This document shows positions 39,140 through 51,529 of a DNA stretch of 64,000 nucleotides, one piece after another. Each line of letters opens with the position of its first letter. Position 1 is the stretch's first letter. A program made the translations under genes and the position numbers. Source of the stretch: Aurelia coerulea (lineage: Eukaryota; Cnidaria; Scyphozoa; Semaeostomeae; Ulmaridae); contig CM076957.1 in the NCBI GenBank assembly GCA_039566865.1, positions 4,845,896 to 4,909,895 on the forward strand, in the 5' to 3' direction. Below the pieces are notes generated by a model. That model was given only the letters and a program-made list of their open reading frames with translations. It ran no database searches and was not told the DNA's origin.

Positions 39140-39365
39140 GACAACCAGGAGTATCTGCGCAGTGAAGCTATACCACAATGAGGTTTGTTCAGTCCTATCT
39201 TGCAATTCTAGGACGTCCACTTGTTTATAAAAATATTTCAAGTTTGCACTTCTGGAACGTCTTCACCTTATCGATTTTTTCAATGCCGATTTTCCTGTCA
39301 GTTCTTTGCATCAGAACGCGCTTTCTTTCGGATAACAAAACAAATCACTAAATCTGAATAGAGCT
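39140..39365. mobile_element. Interior fragment of the 58897-59930 element family
   Basis: 'cagtgaagctataccacaat', 'ttgcaattctagga.gt' and 'tttctttcggataacaaaac' occur in the order seen at 59015-59135 plus 59710-59740, but without the LINE insertion present there. Confidence 0.7.
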
Positions 39366-40172
39366 TTTAACTGAGAAAACCCGTATTGCCCAAAATTTGA
39401 AATTCGAAATTTTCACTTTCTCCAATCTTTCATAAAGGGACATTTGCAGCCTGCATACCTTGCATGTGCCATCACTTTTGGTCAGAAAAATAACATTGTT
39501 CATGTTGTTTGCAAAGCATGCCTGCAAAGGCTGCTGGTTAGCGCAGAGTCTTTAACTACAAGTTTAATATCAGTTTGAAGGAATTTTGACAATCATTTCT
39601 AGAACTGCTGGCTTCAACACAGTATTGAAACTTTTTTAACTCGCTCAGCATAAGACAAGAAAGCTCAATATATCAAGAGCATCTGTTCCTGAAAACAACT
39701 TCCCTTTAAAAAGATTATTACCCAAGATGACACTGTCAGACTCTTAAAAATATCAGAAACATGAATTATGCAAGAGATAAAATCTAACGTGCAGAAATCT
39801 GCAATGAAAATGACTTGAAAATCACAACAAAGACCAGAAAACCTGTAAAGTCAATTAGTTCAGTATTTATGAGAGAAGCAATTCTCTGTAATAACTGTCA
39901 AATGCTGGAACAGAGTTGCGAAAGAATGTCTGAAATATGTAGGATTGTTGACACGCTTCGCTCGCACTTAAGGTAGTAGCATCGAATAAAATTTTCGTAC
40001 AAAAGTTCGTACAAAATAAAGGTGTCCGCGATGCTCCATGGTTTTGCTTTCTTAGATTATTTTGATTGAATTGAGTGCACTTAGAGGTGTGAAATCTATT
40101 CTTTAGAAGGGAAAATCGCTTTGTCTTTTCGGAAACCTGAATCTTTCATCTTACAAAATTTGCCCTGGCTTA
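39366..40172. other. No recognised feature
   Basis: No exon-like or repeat-like structure was seen. Confidence 0.4.
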
Positions 40173-40764
40173 CCGGGTGAACCAGAAAAAAGTTCCCACT
40201 TTTGAAAGTTCATAGCATCAAGAGTACTGAATGGATTGGAATAAATTGATATTTGCTTGACAGCGAAAAGATCGAAGTATTTTTGTGATTTTTCTCGCCT
40301 TCTTACGAGCACTGGAAAAATTGGTAAATTCAACTTTACAAAAACTTGGTGGTTGCAAAATGACTAAAAAAGGCCTAGAATAATTTATCAAATCATCAAG
40401 GACTCCTCGCTCAGAGCAACAGAGAAAATGCAATTTTGCATGGGTGAGAGCTATAATTGCACAATTTTTTTTATTGCCATGGGATTGAAAATCTTAAGTG
40501 AATCGCCGATGAGTATTGTTCTGTGTTGAGGAGAGTCCTAACGATTTGATCAAGTGTTTTAGGCCCTTTTTCAGTAATTTTGCAACCATGAAATTTTGTA
40601 TAGCTGAATTTACCTATAGTTGCAGTGGTCCTAAGAAAACGAGAAAAATCACAAAAATGCTTTGATCTTTTGGCTTTCAACTAGAATTTGAATCATTCAA
40701 ATCCATGAAGTACTTGTGGTGCTACGAATTTTCAAAAATGGGAACTTTTTTCTGGCTCACCCGG
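40173..40764. mobile_element. Mariner-type MITE, 592 bp, CCGGGTGAACCAG ends
   Basis: Ends CCGGGTGAACCAGAAAAAAG and (complement) CCGGGTGAGCCAGAAAAAAG with TA on both sides. Inverted similarity continues for about 200 bp ('gaaagttcatagcatcaaga', 'gatcgaagtatttttgtgat' and complements). No transposase frame is present. Confidence 0.9.
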
Positions 40765-41978
40765 TAGACTTATAATATCTCGTAGTCTCGCTCCTTGCTT
40801 GATCTGGCATACTGCTACAAATATTACAACTACAACTGAAACTACTTGAATGATGCGACAACAACAACATCAATTCAATTCAATGAGCAAAAGTGGAGGG
40901 ACTTTGCACACTCTTCGATTCAAAGCAATACAATTTATCATGACTTCCAACCTGGCGCCAGAAAAACAAACGCCCGCATTACAAATCGCAAGAAATTATA
41001 GATGTACCGACAAAATAAATCCAAAATATATTTTTCGCTTATCATTAGTTTTAAATATAACAATCTGCTTCTCCTTATCACGTATAATTTATTAAAATGA
41101 CGAAATTTAAAAAACATTTATAGAAATACCACAAACTGACGAAAATGCAAGTCGGGAAGTCTTAACCAAAAAGAGTGAATAACTTTCTGAAACAGGGCAC
41201 AACTTTCTTGTAAAACAATAGAATTTCCACGGATTTTTCTCGAAACAAAATTATTTTTGCCAAGGTGTGCAAGATTTTCATAGCATAGGCATCTAATCTT
41301 AAAGAGAGAATTCACGATTGGTTAATGCATCTTGCATTTGATTTTTATGACTTGAAAGGAACTTCAGGTACTTCATTGGTAAATCCAATCATCAATATGG
41401 GTACACAAATTATATAATTCGTTTTTAACAAACAACATTGTTCCTTGCTTAAGAGAAGAAATATCTAAAAATTCTAAAAATGTGCTCAAAATGATATCAA
41501 CCAATATTTTGTTTACAGGAATGACTGAAGAAGAACATGTTTCTTATTTCTAAAATTATGATCTTTAATCCATTTTTAAAGCAATTAGTTGAGTTAAATT
41601 AGCAGAGAAACACCTAAAACCTGCTGCAACAGAAGATAGAAAAAAAAAACAAAACAACTGTGAAAATTACCGACATGACAATTACAAAGCATAGCGACAT
41701 CTTTTCATACAAAACCCTCAGTACGGCTTGAAAAGATAACAAATCGAAAGCAAAGAGAATAATAACAAGAATCGCCTGAAAAGCAATATTTTGATCTTTA
41801 TGTCAAACGAGGATATGATACGCAAAAAATCAAAAGTCATTACCCCTAGTTTGCTTAGTCTCTGCATGAAACCATTGGTGCATCTGTATCAAATTAGATG
41901 CCATGTCAGATTTACGATAACGCAAAATTACTTATGTTTATGCAGAACCCTGCAGAACGTTTCTATTCGTGGGCATCT
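40765..41978. other. No recognised feature
   Basis: AT-rich; the short frames lack domain signatures. Confidence 0.4.
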
Positions 41979-41986
41979 AGTTTGAG

Positions 41987-42948
41987 CAGTGGCGGAAATT
42001 CAGCTTTTTGAGTGGGGGGGGCAAGCCGTAAATTTTCCGAGTCGGAGGAAATGCTTTTGTTCTCAGGCATTTCGCTAGAAGACTTAGACCTGACATAAAT
42101 AGTTCCTTAAATGTGCTAAGGTCGTTGTATATCAGATTTCAAAACTATTTATATTCAGCGGCTGATAGAAAAAGGCAAGAATGTATTATGAACGTACTGT
42201 CGGTAGGCCTAACAGCTACGAGGACGCTGGGGGCGAAGCCCCCAGGAAAATTTTTAAGGACACACCCTATTTTTGCTTAGAATGCCTTTCATGACCCTAT
42301 GTTTGCCAGTACTGAATTGGGATTTTGACAATGTTGTAACATTTTTTCAGAGTAGCATCCCAAGGAAATTTTCTGGGTAATCAGATAGTTTAAATGGGCT
42401 TAGGAGAGCTCTTGTATCCAATGTTTGCCAGTGCCAAATTTGAATATATGATAATATCAATTACAAGTTCTCAAAACAGTTCTGCGTGAAGAACCTCTCC
42501 TTTGTCTTAGAACGCTTCTCGCAATTCAGGTTTTGCCTGCCCCCGCCCCCAACATGGAAACTTTGCAAATTCGCTGATAATTTGTGTTAATGTCGCGTCC
42601 AGGAAAATTTTGGAGAACTCCAACCTTTACATTGGCTTAGAATGCCTCTCCCAAAGCTTCAACATCTCGCGGAAATATTGTTACTCTCTAACTAACCCAT
42701 ACCCAAGAACTTTCTTCTCGTTTATGAAATAAATGAAAGTGAATAAAAACTTTAGAATATGCTTTTCGAGCTTGTGCATTTCGTTTGCTCTTTCTATATA
42801 AAAGCTCGTCCACTTCTTGACGGTGACTCGTTTCTTCACTACAGTTTCAATCCCACATACGAAATTTCCGACTTTTAAGAAAATTTCCGAGTCTTATCGA
42901 ATTGGGGGGGCAATTGCCCCCCCAACCCCCCCATAAATTCCGCCACTG
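41987..42948. mobile_element. Non-autonomous hAT element, 962 bp, with perfect 8-bp target duplication
   Basis: Ends CAGTGGCGGAAATTCAGC and (complement) CAGTGGCGGAATTTATGG. The direct repeat agtttgag lies at 41979-41986 and 42949-42956. G/C runs lie just inside each end. The interior has no transposase; it may be an internally deleted relative of a larger hAT. Confidence 0.92.
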
Positions 42949-42956
42949 AGTTTGAG

Positions 42957-44150
42957 ACAAGCATTGACGAAAATAACCTATGTGCAGAATCATATGCATG
43001 AAGATGTTTTGGTTTAGTGTGATCGCGTCCCTTCCCCCAGTTAATGGCGCCATTGTTTGCTTAGATCCTGCATCTTTCCTCACAACTTCACCTGCGATGA
43101 TTGCATCCGTTGCTGTGTAGGAGGGGGATCCTTCTACCTTTGGTGATGCTGCGAATGCTAGCCTCTGTGCAGGCTGCCGGTTACATCATCCCCTAAAGTT
43201 GACTTATTTGCATAATGAATACTATCAATAAGTGGCTAATGATGCGTTCGTTCTAGAAAACGATTGTTTTAACATAATTAAGCTGCTAATGAAGTCAAGA
43301 ACGTGCCAATTCTGCGTAAATTTGTTGTTGTGCCAGGGTAAACATCAAGGTGATTTATCCATCTTATGATGTCAAATCTGTCTAACATGAAATAAGCCGA
43401 CGTCAAATGTTACTATCGGATCGCGGGAAACTTCTGTCTTGTATGCGCTTTCTGCGCGCTTTCTTTATTCCAGTGCCAATTAGCAGAGATAAAACGTTAA
43501 TTAATTGTTTTAATTACAAAGGACTTTGTAATCAAAAATGAAAGAATAACGGCCTATTTGCACCTTGTTAATTTCATTACCGATTCTCTTGTGCATGCTA
43601 AACCAGAACTAATAACTTTGAACGAAATACCGCTCAGGGACAGCTCCAAATTCATTGTATTAGATGGCCAGTGCAAAATGCGACGGGGCCAAAACTTTTT
43701 GGGCATATGCAGAACAGAGGGTCAATGCTTTTTATTTTGGCGAATACGTACAGGACAGTAACTTTTTTGTGAGCTCGAGATGGAATGTGAGAAAAAATTG
43801 CTTTATTCTGATGATAAATTTTTTGTAAATCGTGCTCGATGCGGACCAATGAGAAGTGTACAAAGAGATATTTTTCAAATAATGTAAAATCAAGACTGTT
43901 CGTTGAAAATGTCAGGGTTTTCCTACAATTCTATGGCAAGAGTTGTGTGTTCAGTACTATCAATGTATAGAAGGCCAGTAACTGTTGGTGTCATTGACAG
44001 AATTTGGCATATAAGTCTACAAAATAGCATTTATCAGTATCTTGTTATTCGTTACATCAACATTTAATTCCCAGCAGAAAAACGGGACAGGTATATTTTT
44101 TAGGGAAAAGTTGACGGGAACTTTTTAGAAACAAATTCACGCAGGGTGAG
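42957..44150. other. No gene recognised
   Basis: Only the weak dispersed similarity between 43690-43855 and the complement of 32195-32340 was noticed. Confidence 0.4.
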
Positions 44151-44154
44151 CAGA

Positions 44155-44530
44155 TATAATAATACTAATAATAATTTCTTTATTTTAGGTTGGCTTCTGG
44201 TCTAGCTGAAGCTAATTAATGCCAACCAAAACTTAAATACATGTTAATAACAAAATTAAATATACAGCTTACAAGAATAGTAAATAATCTACCACTACAG
44301 AAACCCTAAATTTTTGACATATCGCTTGCATAATCTACAGTTGCAATCAAAATCGTAGCTTTTAATTTTCGTTTTGAAAGTGTTCAAAGTGCGAGACTCT
44401 TTTAAGGAAGATGGCATTGCATGCCATATCTTAGATCTAAGGAAACGTGCATTTTCAATACCATACCCTGTCGTGTTTGGATTTTTAGCAAGAATTTTGT
44501 TTCTTTACCGGCCATGTCGCAGGATAAATT
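44155..44530 (-). pseudogene. LINE ORF2 C-terminus and 3' UTR, minus
   Basis: The minus-strand frame reads NPNTTGYGIENARFLRSKIW, HAMPSSLKESRTLNTFKTKI, then DCNCRLCKRYVKNLGFL and a stop at 44295-44297. This is the 'E...FLG.K.W..MP...K.S..L..FK..I......C.C.LCK.Y..N.GF' tail of animal non-LTR retrotransposons. The 3' UTR ends in an (ATT)n run at 44155-44175. It shares close sequence with 56625-56765. Confidence 0.88.
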
Positions 44531-44774
44531 TTGCACCGTCCCTTAAAACCATCAGTAAAGCAGAATCAGGCAGATACATCGACAAATGTAAGTAAATCAA
44601 GCCTGTCACATCTGACTCCTAGTAGATGTCTGCCTTTTAGTTGTTGGAGAAAGCGTATGAGAAGAAAAATCGACCAAGAAGCTGCGGAAGCTGCACTCAC
44701 ATACAACGAGGCCAAACTAGATACAGACAAAACCGCCCATTATTTACAGTCGTTTCGAACTCGTGTAATCGGTC

Positions 44775-45215
44775 AACCAATCAATTAATCAATTAATCAA
44801 TCAATCAATCAATTAATCAAACAATCCACCAACAAATGAACCAACCTACCCAAGCAACCAACCAATCAATCAATCAATCTATCACTCACACAATCAATCA
44901 ACCAATCAACCAATCAATCAATCAAACAATCCACCAACAAATCAACCAACCTACCCAAGCAACCAACCAATCAATCAATCAATCAATCTATCACTCACAC
45001 AATCAATCAACCAATCAACCAATCAACCAATCAACCAATCAATCAATCAATCAAACAATCCACCAACAAATCAACCAACCTACCCAAGCAACCAACCAAT
45101 CAATCAATCAATCTATCACTCACACAATCAATCAATCAATCAATCGATCAATCAAACAATCAATCAATAAATCAACCCATCAATCATTCAAACAATCAAT
45201 CAATCATTCACATAA
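44775..45215. repeat. (AATC)n-derived satellite with about 100-130-bp higher-order unit
   Basis: AATC/AACC units are organised into three longer periods, each with 'caatccaccaacaaat.aac', 'ctacccaagcaaccaacc' and 'tctatcactcacacaatc'. Open frames (Asn/Gln/Ser/His-rich) are repeat translations. Confidence 0.93.
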
Positions 45216-45946
45216 TTCAACATGAAGCATAAGCAAGCAAATGCATGTAATCATGCAATCAAGACGATCGAGTAACCAATCAATACAACAATACATAAAC
45301 TAGTAATAACCAAGGAGTGCTGCGTTGACTCCCAAAAATTATTATCAAACTGCTTACAATTGTGGTCAATAGAAACTCGTGCAGTAAGACCTTCATTATG
45401 TAAATCCTATAAAAAAATTAAGTCATGAAACTCAAAAATGGTTACAGTTGCGTGACGAATGGGTTGGTACATTGCCTTGTAATTAAATCAAGTTACCATA
45501 CAAAATAATGCTGTTTTTGTTATGCAGCAATAAGATATCATTATCGTACTCTCCATACTGCGCATGCGCTAATGACTGGGGTAACCTGCAGTGATATCAT
45601 TTGACAGCCATAACCAGGACTGCAAAGATTACTGAAATCAAAAGGAACGTTGAAAGCACACAGACAAACGGAATCCAATGAAATTTTATTGTTGTTTTGC
45701 TTCTTGACAGCAATCCACAAATCAGTCAGTCGACCAGTCACATAGTCAAACAATCACTGAATCAATTCATCGGTCAATCAATCGATCAATTATAAATAAG
45801 CCTTTGATAAAACTAACCTTGCAAAAACAATAGGCCGTGACACGTGCCGTTCAATATTTGGGTAACTGATCTATGCGAGGCCAAAGCTCTCATTAGGAGT
45901 TTGACAGCAAATTTGAACTTTCAACCCTGTCATTGCAGCCATCAAA

Positions 45947-46155
45947 GCAAGGGTTGTTAGACACCGCTGTTATGTTTCAGCAGATATGGTGCTGCGGAGG
46001 GAAGTATATGATGAGGTATCACCGCAGTTATGTTTCAAGATATATGCTGCTACAGAAGAAAATATATTCACTTCCGCGGAGGAGGTCAATCTCTTACACT
46101 ACCTCCTCCATAGTAGTGTATAACATTTTCCTCTGTGGAGTCTAACCACCCATGC
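45947..46155. mobile_element. Diverged copy of the ACCATGGGTAG palindromic MITE
   Basis: It starts 'gggttgttagacaccgctgt' and ends 'ggagtctaaccacccatgc', with 'ctcctccatagtagt' inside. Same layout as 16787-17000 but with many substitutions. Confidence 0.7.
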
Positions 46156-46281
46156 TCAAAGCATAAACGAGGTTGTTGTGTGCTGTTGCTCATTTATTTT
46201 AATTCGATATTTACATGGCTAACAATATATACAATGTATGCAAAGTTAACTATGATCTAAATCGAATGAAATTAAAATGTA

Positions 46282-46905
46282 CCGGATGAGTCAATAAAAA
46301 GAATCCTTGTTTGAAAAAATCACCATTCCCTCAATATCAAGATGATGATATTGGGAAACATAACATTTAACAGCAGACATGTTCAAATGGACCTCAACAT
46401 TTACCTGACTGAAATCGGACACTCCGTTCTGCAGTTATGAGGGATTTTCTCCAGAAAGCCCTTTCAAGAAATCTTCAAAACAGGCTCAAAACAACGACCA
46501 ATATTTCCCGAGCTTTCTGGCTTATCTCAATGAGTTCAACACATTCTTGTTTTATCCTCTTGGAAAGATGAAATCGTCAGGAATAATGTTGTCTTGCCTC
46601 CAGGAATGATATTTTCATCTCCCAGAGGGATAAAACGTGCCAAAGCATGTACAAGTCATTGCTATAAGGCATAGACATACGATAAATTTGGTCGTGATTT
46701 TATGCAGTTTTTGAAAGTTTCTTGGAGGGGCCTCCTCGAGAAAATCTCTTATAATTTCAGAACGGAGTGGCCGATTTCAAGCAGGTAAAATCTAGAATAT
46801 ATTTGAACATGTTCACTATTGAGTGAAATATTTGCCAACATTATTGTCTTGATATCGAGGGATCTGTGGTCTTTCAAACAGGGATTCTTTTTTTGACTCA
46901 ACCGA
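46282..46905. mobile_element. Mariner-type MITE, 624 bp, family 2
   Basis: Left end CCGGATGAGTCAATAAAAAG, right end complement TCGGTTGAGTCAAAAAAAGA; TA on the left. Both sides carry 'gaatcc.tgtttgaaa' type subterminal repeats. Confidence 0.8.
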
Positions 46906-46959
46906 AATATGAAACTTAATGTTGAATAAAATTAAAACTACTGCAGGCACTACAGCATC

Positions 46960-47073
46960 CATGTTCAAGTTAACGATCGAGGAACACTTTGAATCCGGTC
47001 AGCCATTGATTAAAGCGGAATTTTAACCACTGGACCCAACCAAATATATGCAATTTTTTTCTGGGACACCTGG
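46960..47073. mobile_element. Mariner-type right end (family of 38218-39057)
   Basis: 'atgttcaagttaacgatcga' and 'tttctgggacacctgg' followed by TA match the right end of 38218-39057. Confidence 0.7.
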
Positions 47074-47094
47074 TATAGTTCTTACATTTAAAGT

Positions 47095-47590
47095 CATTTA
47101 GGAGAGTGCTGCGGGCTGGGTTTGCCGCGGGCTGAGTGCTGCGGGCTGAGTTTGCCGGGTGCTGCGGGCTGGGCGTCATTCGGGGGCGCTTGGTGGGTGG
47201 GGCTTGGGCCCTGTGGTGGTTGCTGTCATTGCAGGGCTCGGGCTCCGCTTGCTCGACTCATTCGGGTGATGGCTGGTTTGTGATTTTTGGCGGTGGAGTG
47301 GCGGTTTTGTGGCCGGGGGCGTTTCTGGTCTGTGGGGTCTTTGGGAATTCTTCGGAATCTTGATGAAAACCTGACGATTGGCGACCCCTTATTTTTATTT
47401 ATGTTTAGTCTTGTTTTGAGTAAGCCCTTTGTGAACCATGGCACCAGTCATTGGTGACTCACATCCAACCATCTTTGCACAGGTTTTGCACCAGTGCATA
47501 GTTTTTGTTTTATTTTTGCTTTGTTTTTTGTTTTTTGTTTTTTGTTTTTTGTTTTCGGTTTTGCTTTTTGTTTTTGTTTTGTTTTTAATC
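47095..47590. repeat. GC-rich block followed by (TTTTTTG)n
   Basis: 47099-47345 is far richer in G than its surroundings, with repeats of 'gggctg.gt.tgccg' at the start. A less GC-rich stretch and a TTTTTTG-type run at 47510-47590 follow. The composition and tail suggest a retroelement 3' end, but I cannot name a family. Confidence 0.5.
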
Positions 47591-48291
47591 CTTTTTTGTT
47601 TACAATAATTCACCTAAACTAAGCTGGCGTATGCTAGCGTCTGCCAAAATGGAATAGTGCCATGGTACATAAAGTGCTTAATAAGATTGCTGTTAAAGAA
47701 ATTGTCAAGTGCCGTTCATAGCCAGAACCAGACGACGTCATGTCTATTTCTGCTATGGACGGCATAGAATATTGTATTTGTATCTTGTTGAGTTTTAACT
47801 CTGATATATAGAAAAAAATTTAGGAGAGTGGCCCTGTTAGACTCAGTACATAATTCTCAGCATTGCTCATTGAATCAGATTAAAAATGTTGAACGAATAC
47901 AAGGAATCACGTCGTAAGTTTATGGCGCTTCAGCCTGCTAGCTGATTTTCAAGCATCCCTCCTTCAATGCATGTTTCAAAACAACATTCCTGATTTTAAA
48001 GCAAAACTAAATTTACTTATAATCGAGTATGATTAAATGGCAGATAGGAATCCTTAACGTTGGTATAATTAGAACATAACGTTGATTCCATTTCTTTGGG
48101 ATATCAAAATTTTCATCAGAAGCAGCAGGTCCATTCTCTAATCAAAATAGGATGGGTTTGATTTTCAAAGCAGTCCTTACCTTTGCTACCACAAGAACAT
48201 TTTTCAATCAAAATACGAAAGTAGAACAACAGGTGTAGAAACTATCTGACAGCCATCTTTGTCAGGTTTCGAAAAGTCAAAATTAGGTACA

Positions 48292-48388
48292 CCGGGTGAC
48301 CAAAATGAATTTTTTTAATCATCAAAATTCGATTATATTATTAATCTTGGAATTGTTTTTTTTTCTAGCATTTATGTCAAGGACCAGG
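48292..48388. mobile_element. Mariner-type left end fragment
   Basis: It starts CCGGGTGACCAAAATGAATT and is interrupted by the next element at 48389; no matching right end was found. Confidence 0.55.
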
Positions 48389-48711
48389 TTAAAGGGGCTC
48401 CGTCGTCAAACAGTAAACAAATCCGTAAACTTGCACGTGTCGCCGATTATCCAATGTTCATCCATTGTTCTCTGCAGTTTGTTTGGTGGCTTCACCCAAG
48501 CCACCAAAAAGCGACCGTTAAAAATCCACTTATATCCGAGCAATCATAGAAGATACGAATGCTTGGTTTGTTCCTTAGTGAAGTATAATGATTAGTGCGC
48601 AAACAGCAACTTTCATTTTGAGAAAAATACGAAAATCCTCTGTGATACCGCCTTTCAAAAAACTGCAAAAATCATCGGTTTGTTTACATTTTGACGACAA
48701 TGCCCCTTTAA
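48389..48711. mobile_element. GGGGCTCCGTCG element, copy 3, 323 bp
   Basis: Ends TTAAAGGGGCTCCGTCGTCA and complement TTAAAGGGGCATTGTCGTCA. The centre holds 'ggtggcttcacccaagccacc'. This copy has both ends, so it defines the element; 24184-24485 and 30230-30784 are relatives. Confidence 0.88.
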
Positions 48712-49059
48712 TTCAAAGATACTGAGTCATGATCAATAGACCAGCTTCGCCGCGTATCATGTGACCCATGTGATACAAATCAATTACCACTCCTAACAAA
48801 CTAAAAGGACCTGCTGTTACACAATGCTTTCATGTGATCAGTTTCATTTTCACATAAACGGTAGCCAATCAGGTGCGCTATTGAGAAACATGAGTCAGAA
48901 GATTCTTGATGTTTGGGTATACGCAGTCCATTTGACATGACCCAATACCTTTAAAGATATTGCAGAATCTTGAGCTTGACGTGGAATGGATGACAAAACG
49001 ATATATCTAAACACACTCGATGCCTTTCGGACTTGTGCCCTCCCCAGATTGTGATTTTG

Positions 49060-49232
49060 ATTAGTTTCTTATTTTTCTTATATATCTATATGATAAATGG
49101 CCTCGGGGTAGACATTGCCTTTTTGCTCCTTGGGGTATCGTTGTAGTAGTATTGTAGAGTAATTCTGTAAGTAGTGTAGTGTAGCTCGCAATATATATTG
49201 TAACTTTTTATTGGAAAATAAAAAAAAAAGAT
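49060..49232 (+). mobile_element. LINE 3' UTR fragment related to 20560-20890
   Basis: 'ggcctcggggtagacattgc', 'gtagagtaattctgtaagta' and the final 'ttggaaaataaaaaaaaaa' match blocks of the 20560-20890 3' UTR. Confidence 0.6.
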
Positions 49233-49239
49233 TGTGATT

Positions 49240-50435
49240 TTGATCAAATCAAAAATATTGCACAGACTAGAAACGACTTTGAATTTGTTGGGATTTGGTG
49301 CTTTTAAGAGCTACACTCTTAAGAATAAAGAATACTATAAATTGTGTCCAGCCTCGATATTCTTAAGAAATTTCGTTTTGAGCCTGAATATATTCCAATA
49401 GTAGTCTTATTTTTCCAAAGGAAATAGCCGCCCTCGAATAGAAACCATGCTTTTTGAAAAAGAAACGAAATATGTCAGTCATGCGATTCTACGTTATGAA
49501 CATCGCAAACCAGGCAACTGGTGAAAAATGAGACACAAATATGCGAGCTGAGGCTGAGCAATATTCTTATAATATTCTTAAAAAATTGGATGATTCTGAG
49601 CCTGAATATTCTTATAAACATTATTCTTATAAAAAAGAGTTTACCTGGTTTTAAAGCAGACTTACATGGTTTAAGAGCATATACTTCCAAGTCACAACAA
49701 ATGATGATCAAAATAAATTCTTATTGCACAATACTGCTTAAAACTAGATTGCCTATATCCCTGAAAAGCTCTTTTGACTTGAACACCATATGGCATCACA
49801 AGAAATAGCTTTCTGGCTGAAGATGTTTTGCGAATACTATTGCTAAAAATATGCTTTTTCATGCCATAATCTCATCGTCCCCCCCTCTACCCCCAAAGGA
49901 TAAACTAACGATTACCTATTAGATCTATGTGAACCTTGACACAAATACACGAAGAGAAAATTTAAGTATGAGCAGAATAATGAAATATTGGTGATTTTTC
50001 AAAACGCTTCAGTTTTATACGGTCACAGGGTAGATTCAGTAGTAATGTGAAAACAGTTGTCTAAAGTCTGTCTCAAAAAAAGATGCCAAATGAGACCTGC
50101 AAGTACGAACATTACTTGCGTATTCAATCGCTATTATTTGCGGGAACTTTCACATGACATCTAAGTTGAGACAAGCATTAATGCTCTGCCAGGACATTAT
50201 AATGAAATGCAGAAGAAAGGAATTGAAATCACATTGTTTCTGTTAGCTGGCAGATGGCTTAAGGATGTTGCAAGGTTTTCGCCCGTCGGTACTTTAAGAA
50301 CATAATCTTCCCAGTTGGCAAGAAATTTTTCCAGAAATTACCTGAAGATACTTGCAATTAAAAGTTCCATGAGTGAGGAAGAACTGTAATTTTTGTTCTC
50401 ACCTGCACGCCCCAAAGATTTAACATTTAACAATT
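49240..50435. other. No gene recognised; 'attcttataa' motifs recur at 49560-49640 and 62240-62345
   Basis: Short shared motifs ('tcttataa', 'gcctgaatatt') hint at an old dispersed repeat. There are no coding signatures. Confidence 0.4.
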
Positions 50436-50439
50436 ATAT

Positions 50440-51480
50440 CGTATGAGATATTTTGCATCTGCATAAGAATAGCTTCAGTTATGTAACCAAACTTTGACCC
50501 ACATATATAAGAGAGCTGGCCTCTGTCTGTTCGTATTCTGGCCTCAAAGAGAAGCAAAACCTGTTTTGAAATTGGCTACTCTGTTCTGAAACTATGAAGA
50601 GTTTCCTCAAGCGAGCCCATTCACGATCAAAATTTCTGCCTTAAAGCTATGATTTTTTACATGCTTTAGCACGTGACATCCCTTTTTTGAGAGGATGAAA
50701 TGTCATGTCATCCCTGAGAACATAACAACAATATTCCGGGAAATTTCATTCTTCTAAGAGTATAGCACGTGCTACATAGTGTTGAAGTAATTGCTGTAAG
50801 GCAGAAATCTTCGGGAAATTTGGTCGTGATTTTTCGCTTGTTTTGAAGGTTTCTTGGAGGGGCCTTCTTTGGGAACGTCTTCATAATTTCAAAACGGAAC
50901 GGCCGATTTGAATCAGGCAAATTTTAAAATCAATTTGAACACAACCACGATTGAATAATATATTTGCCAATGTCATCGCCCTGAAACCAAGAGAGCAGTG
51001 GCTGTTCAAGCGAAGATTGCTTTTATTGACTCACCCGGTAGGTGAATAGGCCTCTTTATTCATATTACGATACATGAGTGGAGCAGATACGCAGAAACTC
51101 CAAACCATCCTCACATCATGTTAAATATTTTCTATCAGCATGATAATAGCTCCAGATATGCAACCAAAATTTGACCACATATCTGAGAGCAGGCCCGTCT
51201 ATTTAGCATTATGAGGCCAGAGCGGAGCAGAAACTCCGAACCACCCTGTTATGATATTTTCTACTAGAATAATAATAGCTCTACATAAGCAATCAAACTT
51301 GACCCAAATATCTGAGAGTGGGCCCATCTTATTTTGTTTCATAAGGCCAGAGCAGAGCAGAAACTCCCAGCTACCCTCTTATCATAGGAGATATTTTCTA
51401 CGGGAATGATAATAGTGCCAGATATACAACCAAAATTTGACCCAAATATCTCACAGCAGGCCAGACCGGAGCACCTATTT
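50440..51480. repeat. About 145-bp tandem repeat interrupted by a mariner-type element
   Basis: Units at about 50440-50560, 51040-51210, 51210-51370 and 51370-51480 share 'gatattttctac..g.ataat', 'aaccaaaatttgaccca' and 'gagagcaggccc'. Between the first and second lies a mariner-type element ending at 51038. Confidence 0.78.
50565..51038. mobile_element. Mariner-type element right part, family 2, inside the tandem array
   Basis: 'cataatttcaaaacggaacg', 'gcttttattgactcacccgg' and the TA after 51038 define the right end. The left end is diverged. Confidence 0.7.
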
Positions 51481-51529
51481 CGCAACAAAATAAAGGGTTT
51501 TTATCGACATGACACGATTCTGCAGTTGA

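Noticed and set aside
44836..45225. 129-codon Asn/Gln/Ser-rich frame
   Set aside because: It is a translation of the AATC satellite; all frames are open because the unit lacks stops.
47136..47363. 75-codon Gly/Leu/Val-rich plus frame
   Set aside because: It is open only because of the G-rich composition; no domain and no splice context.
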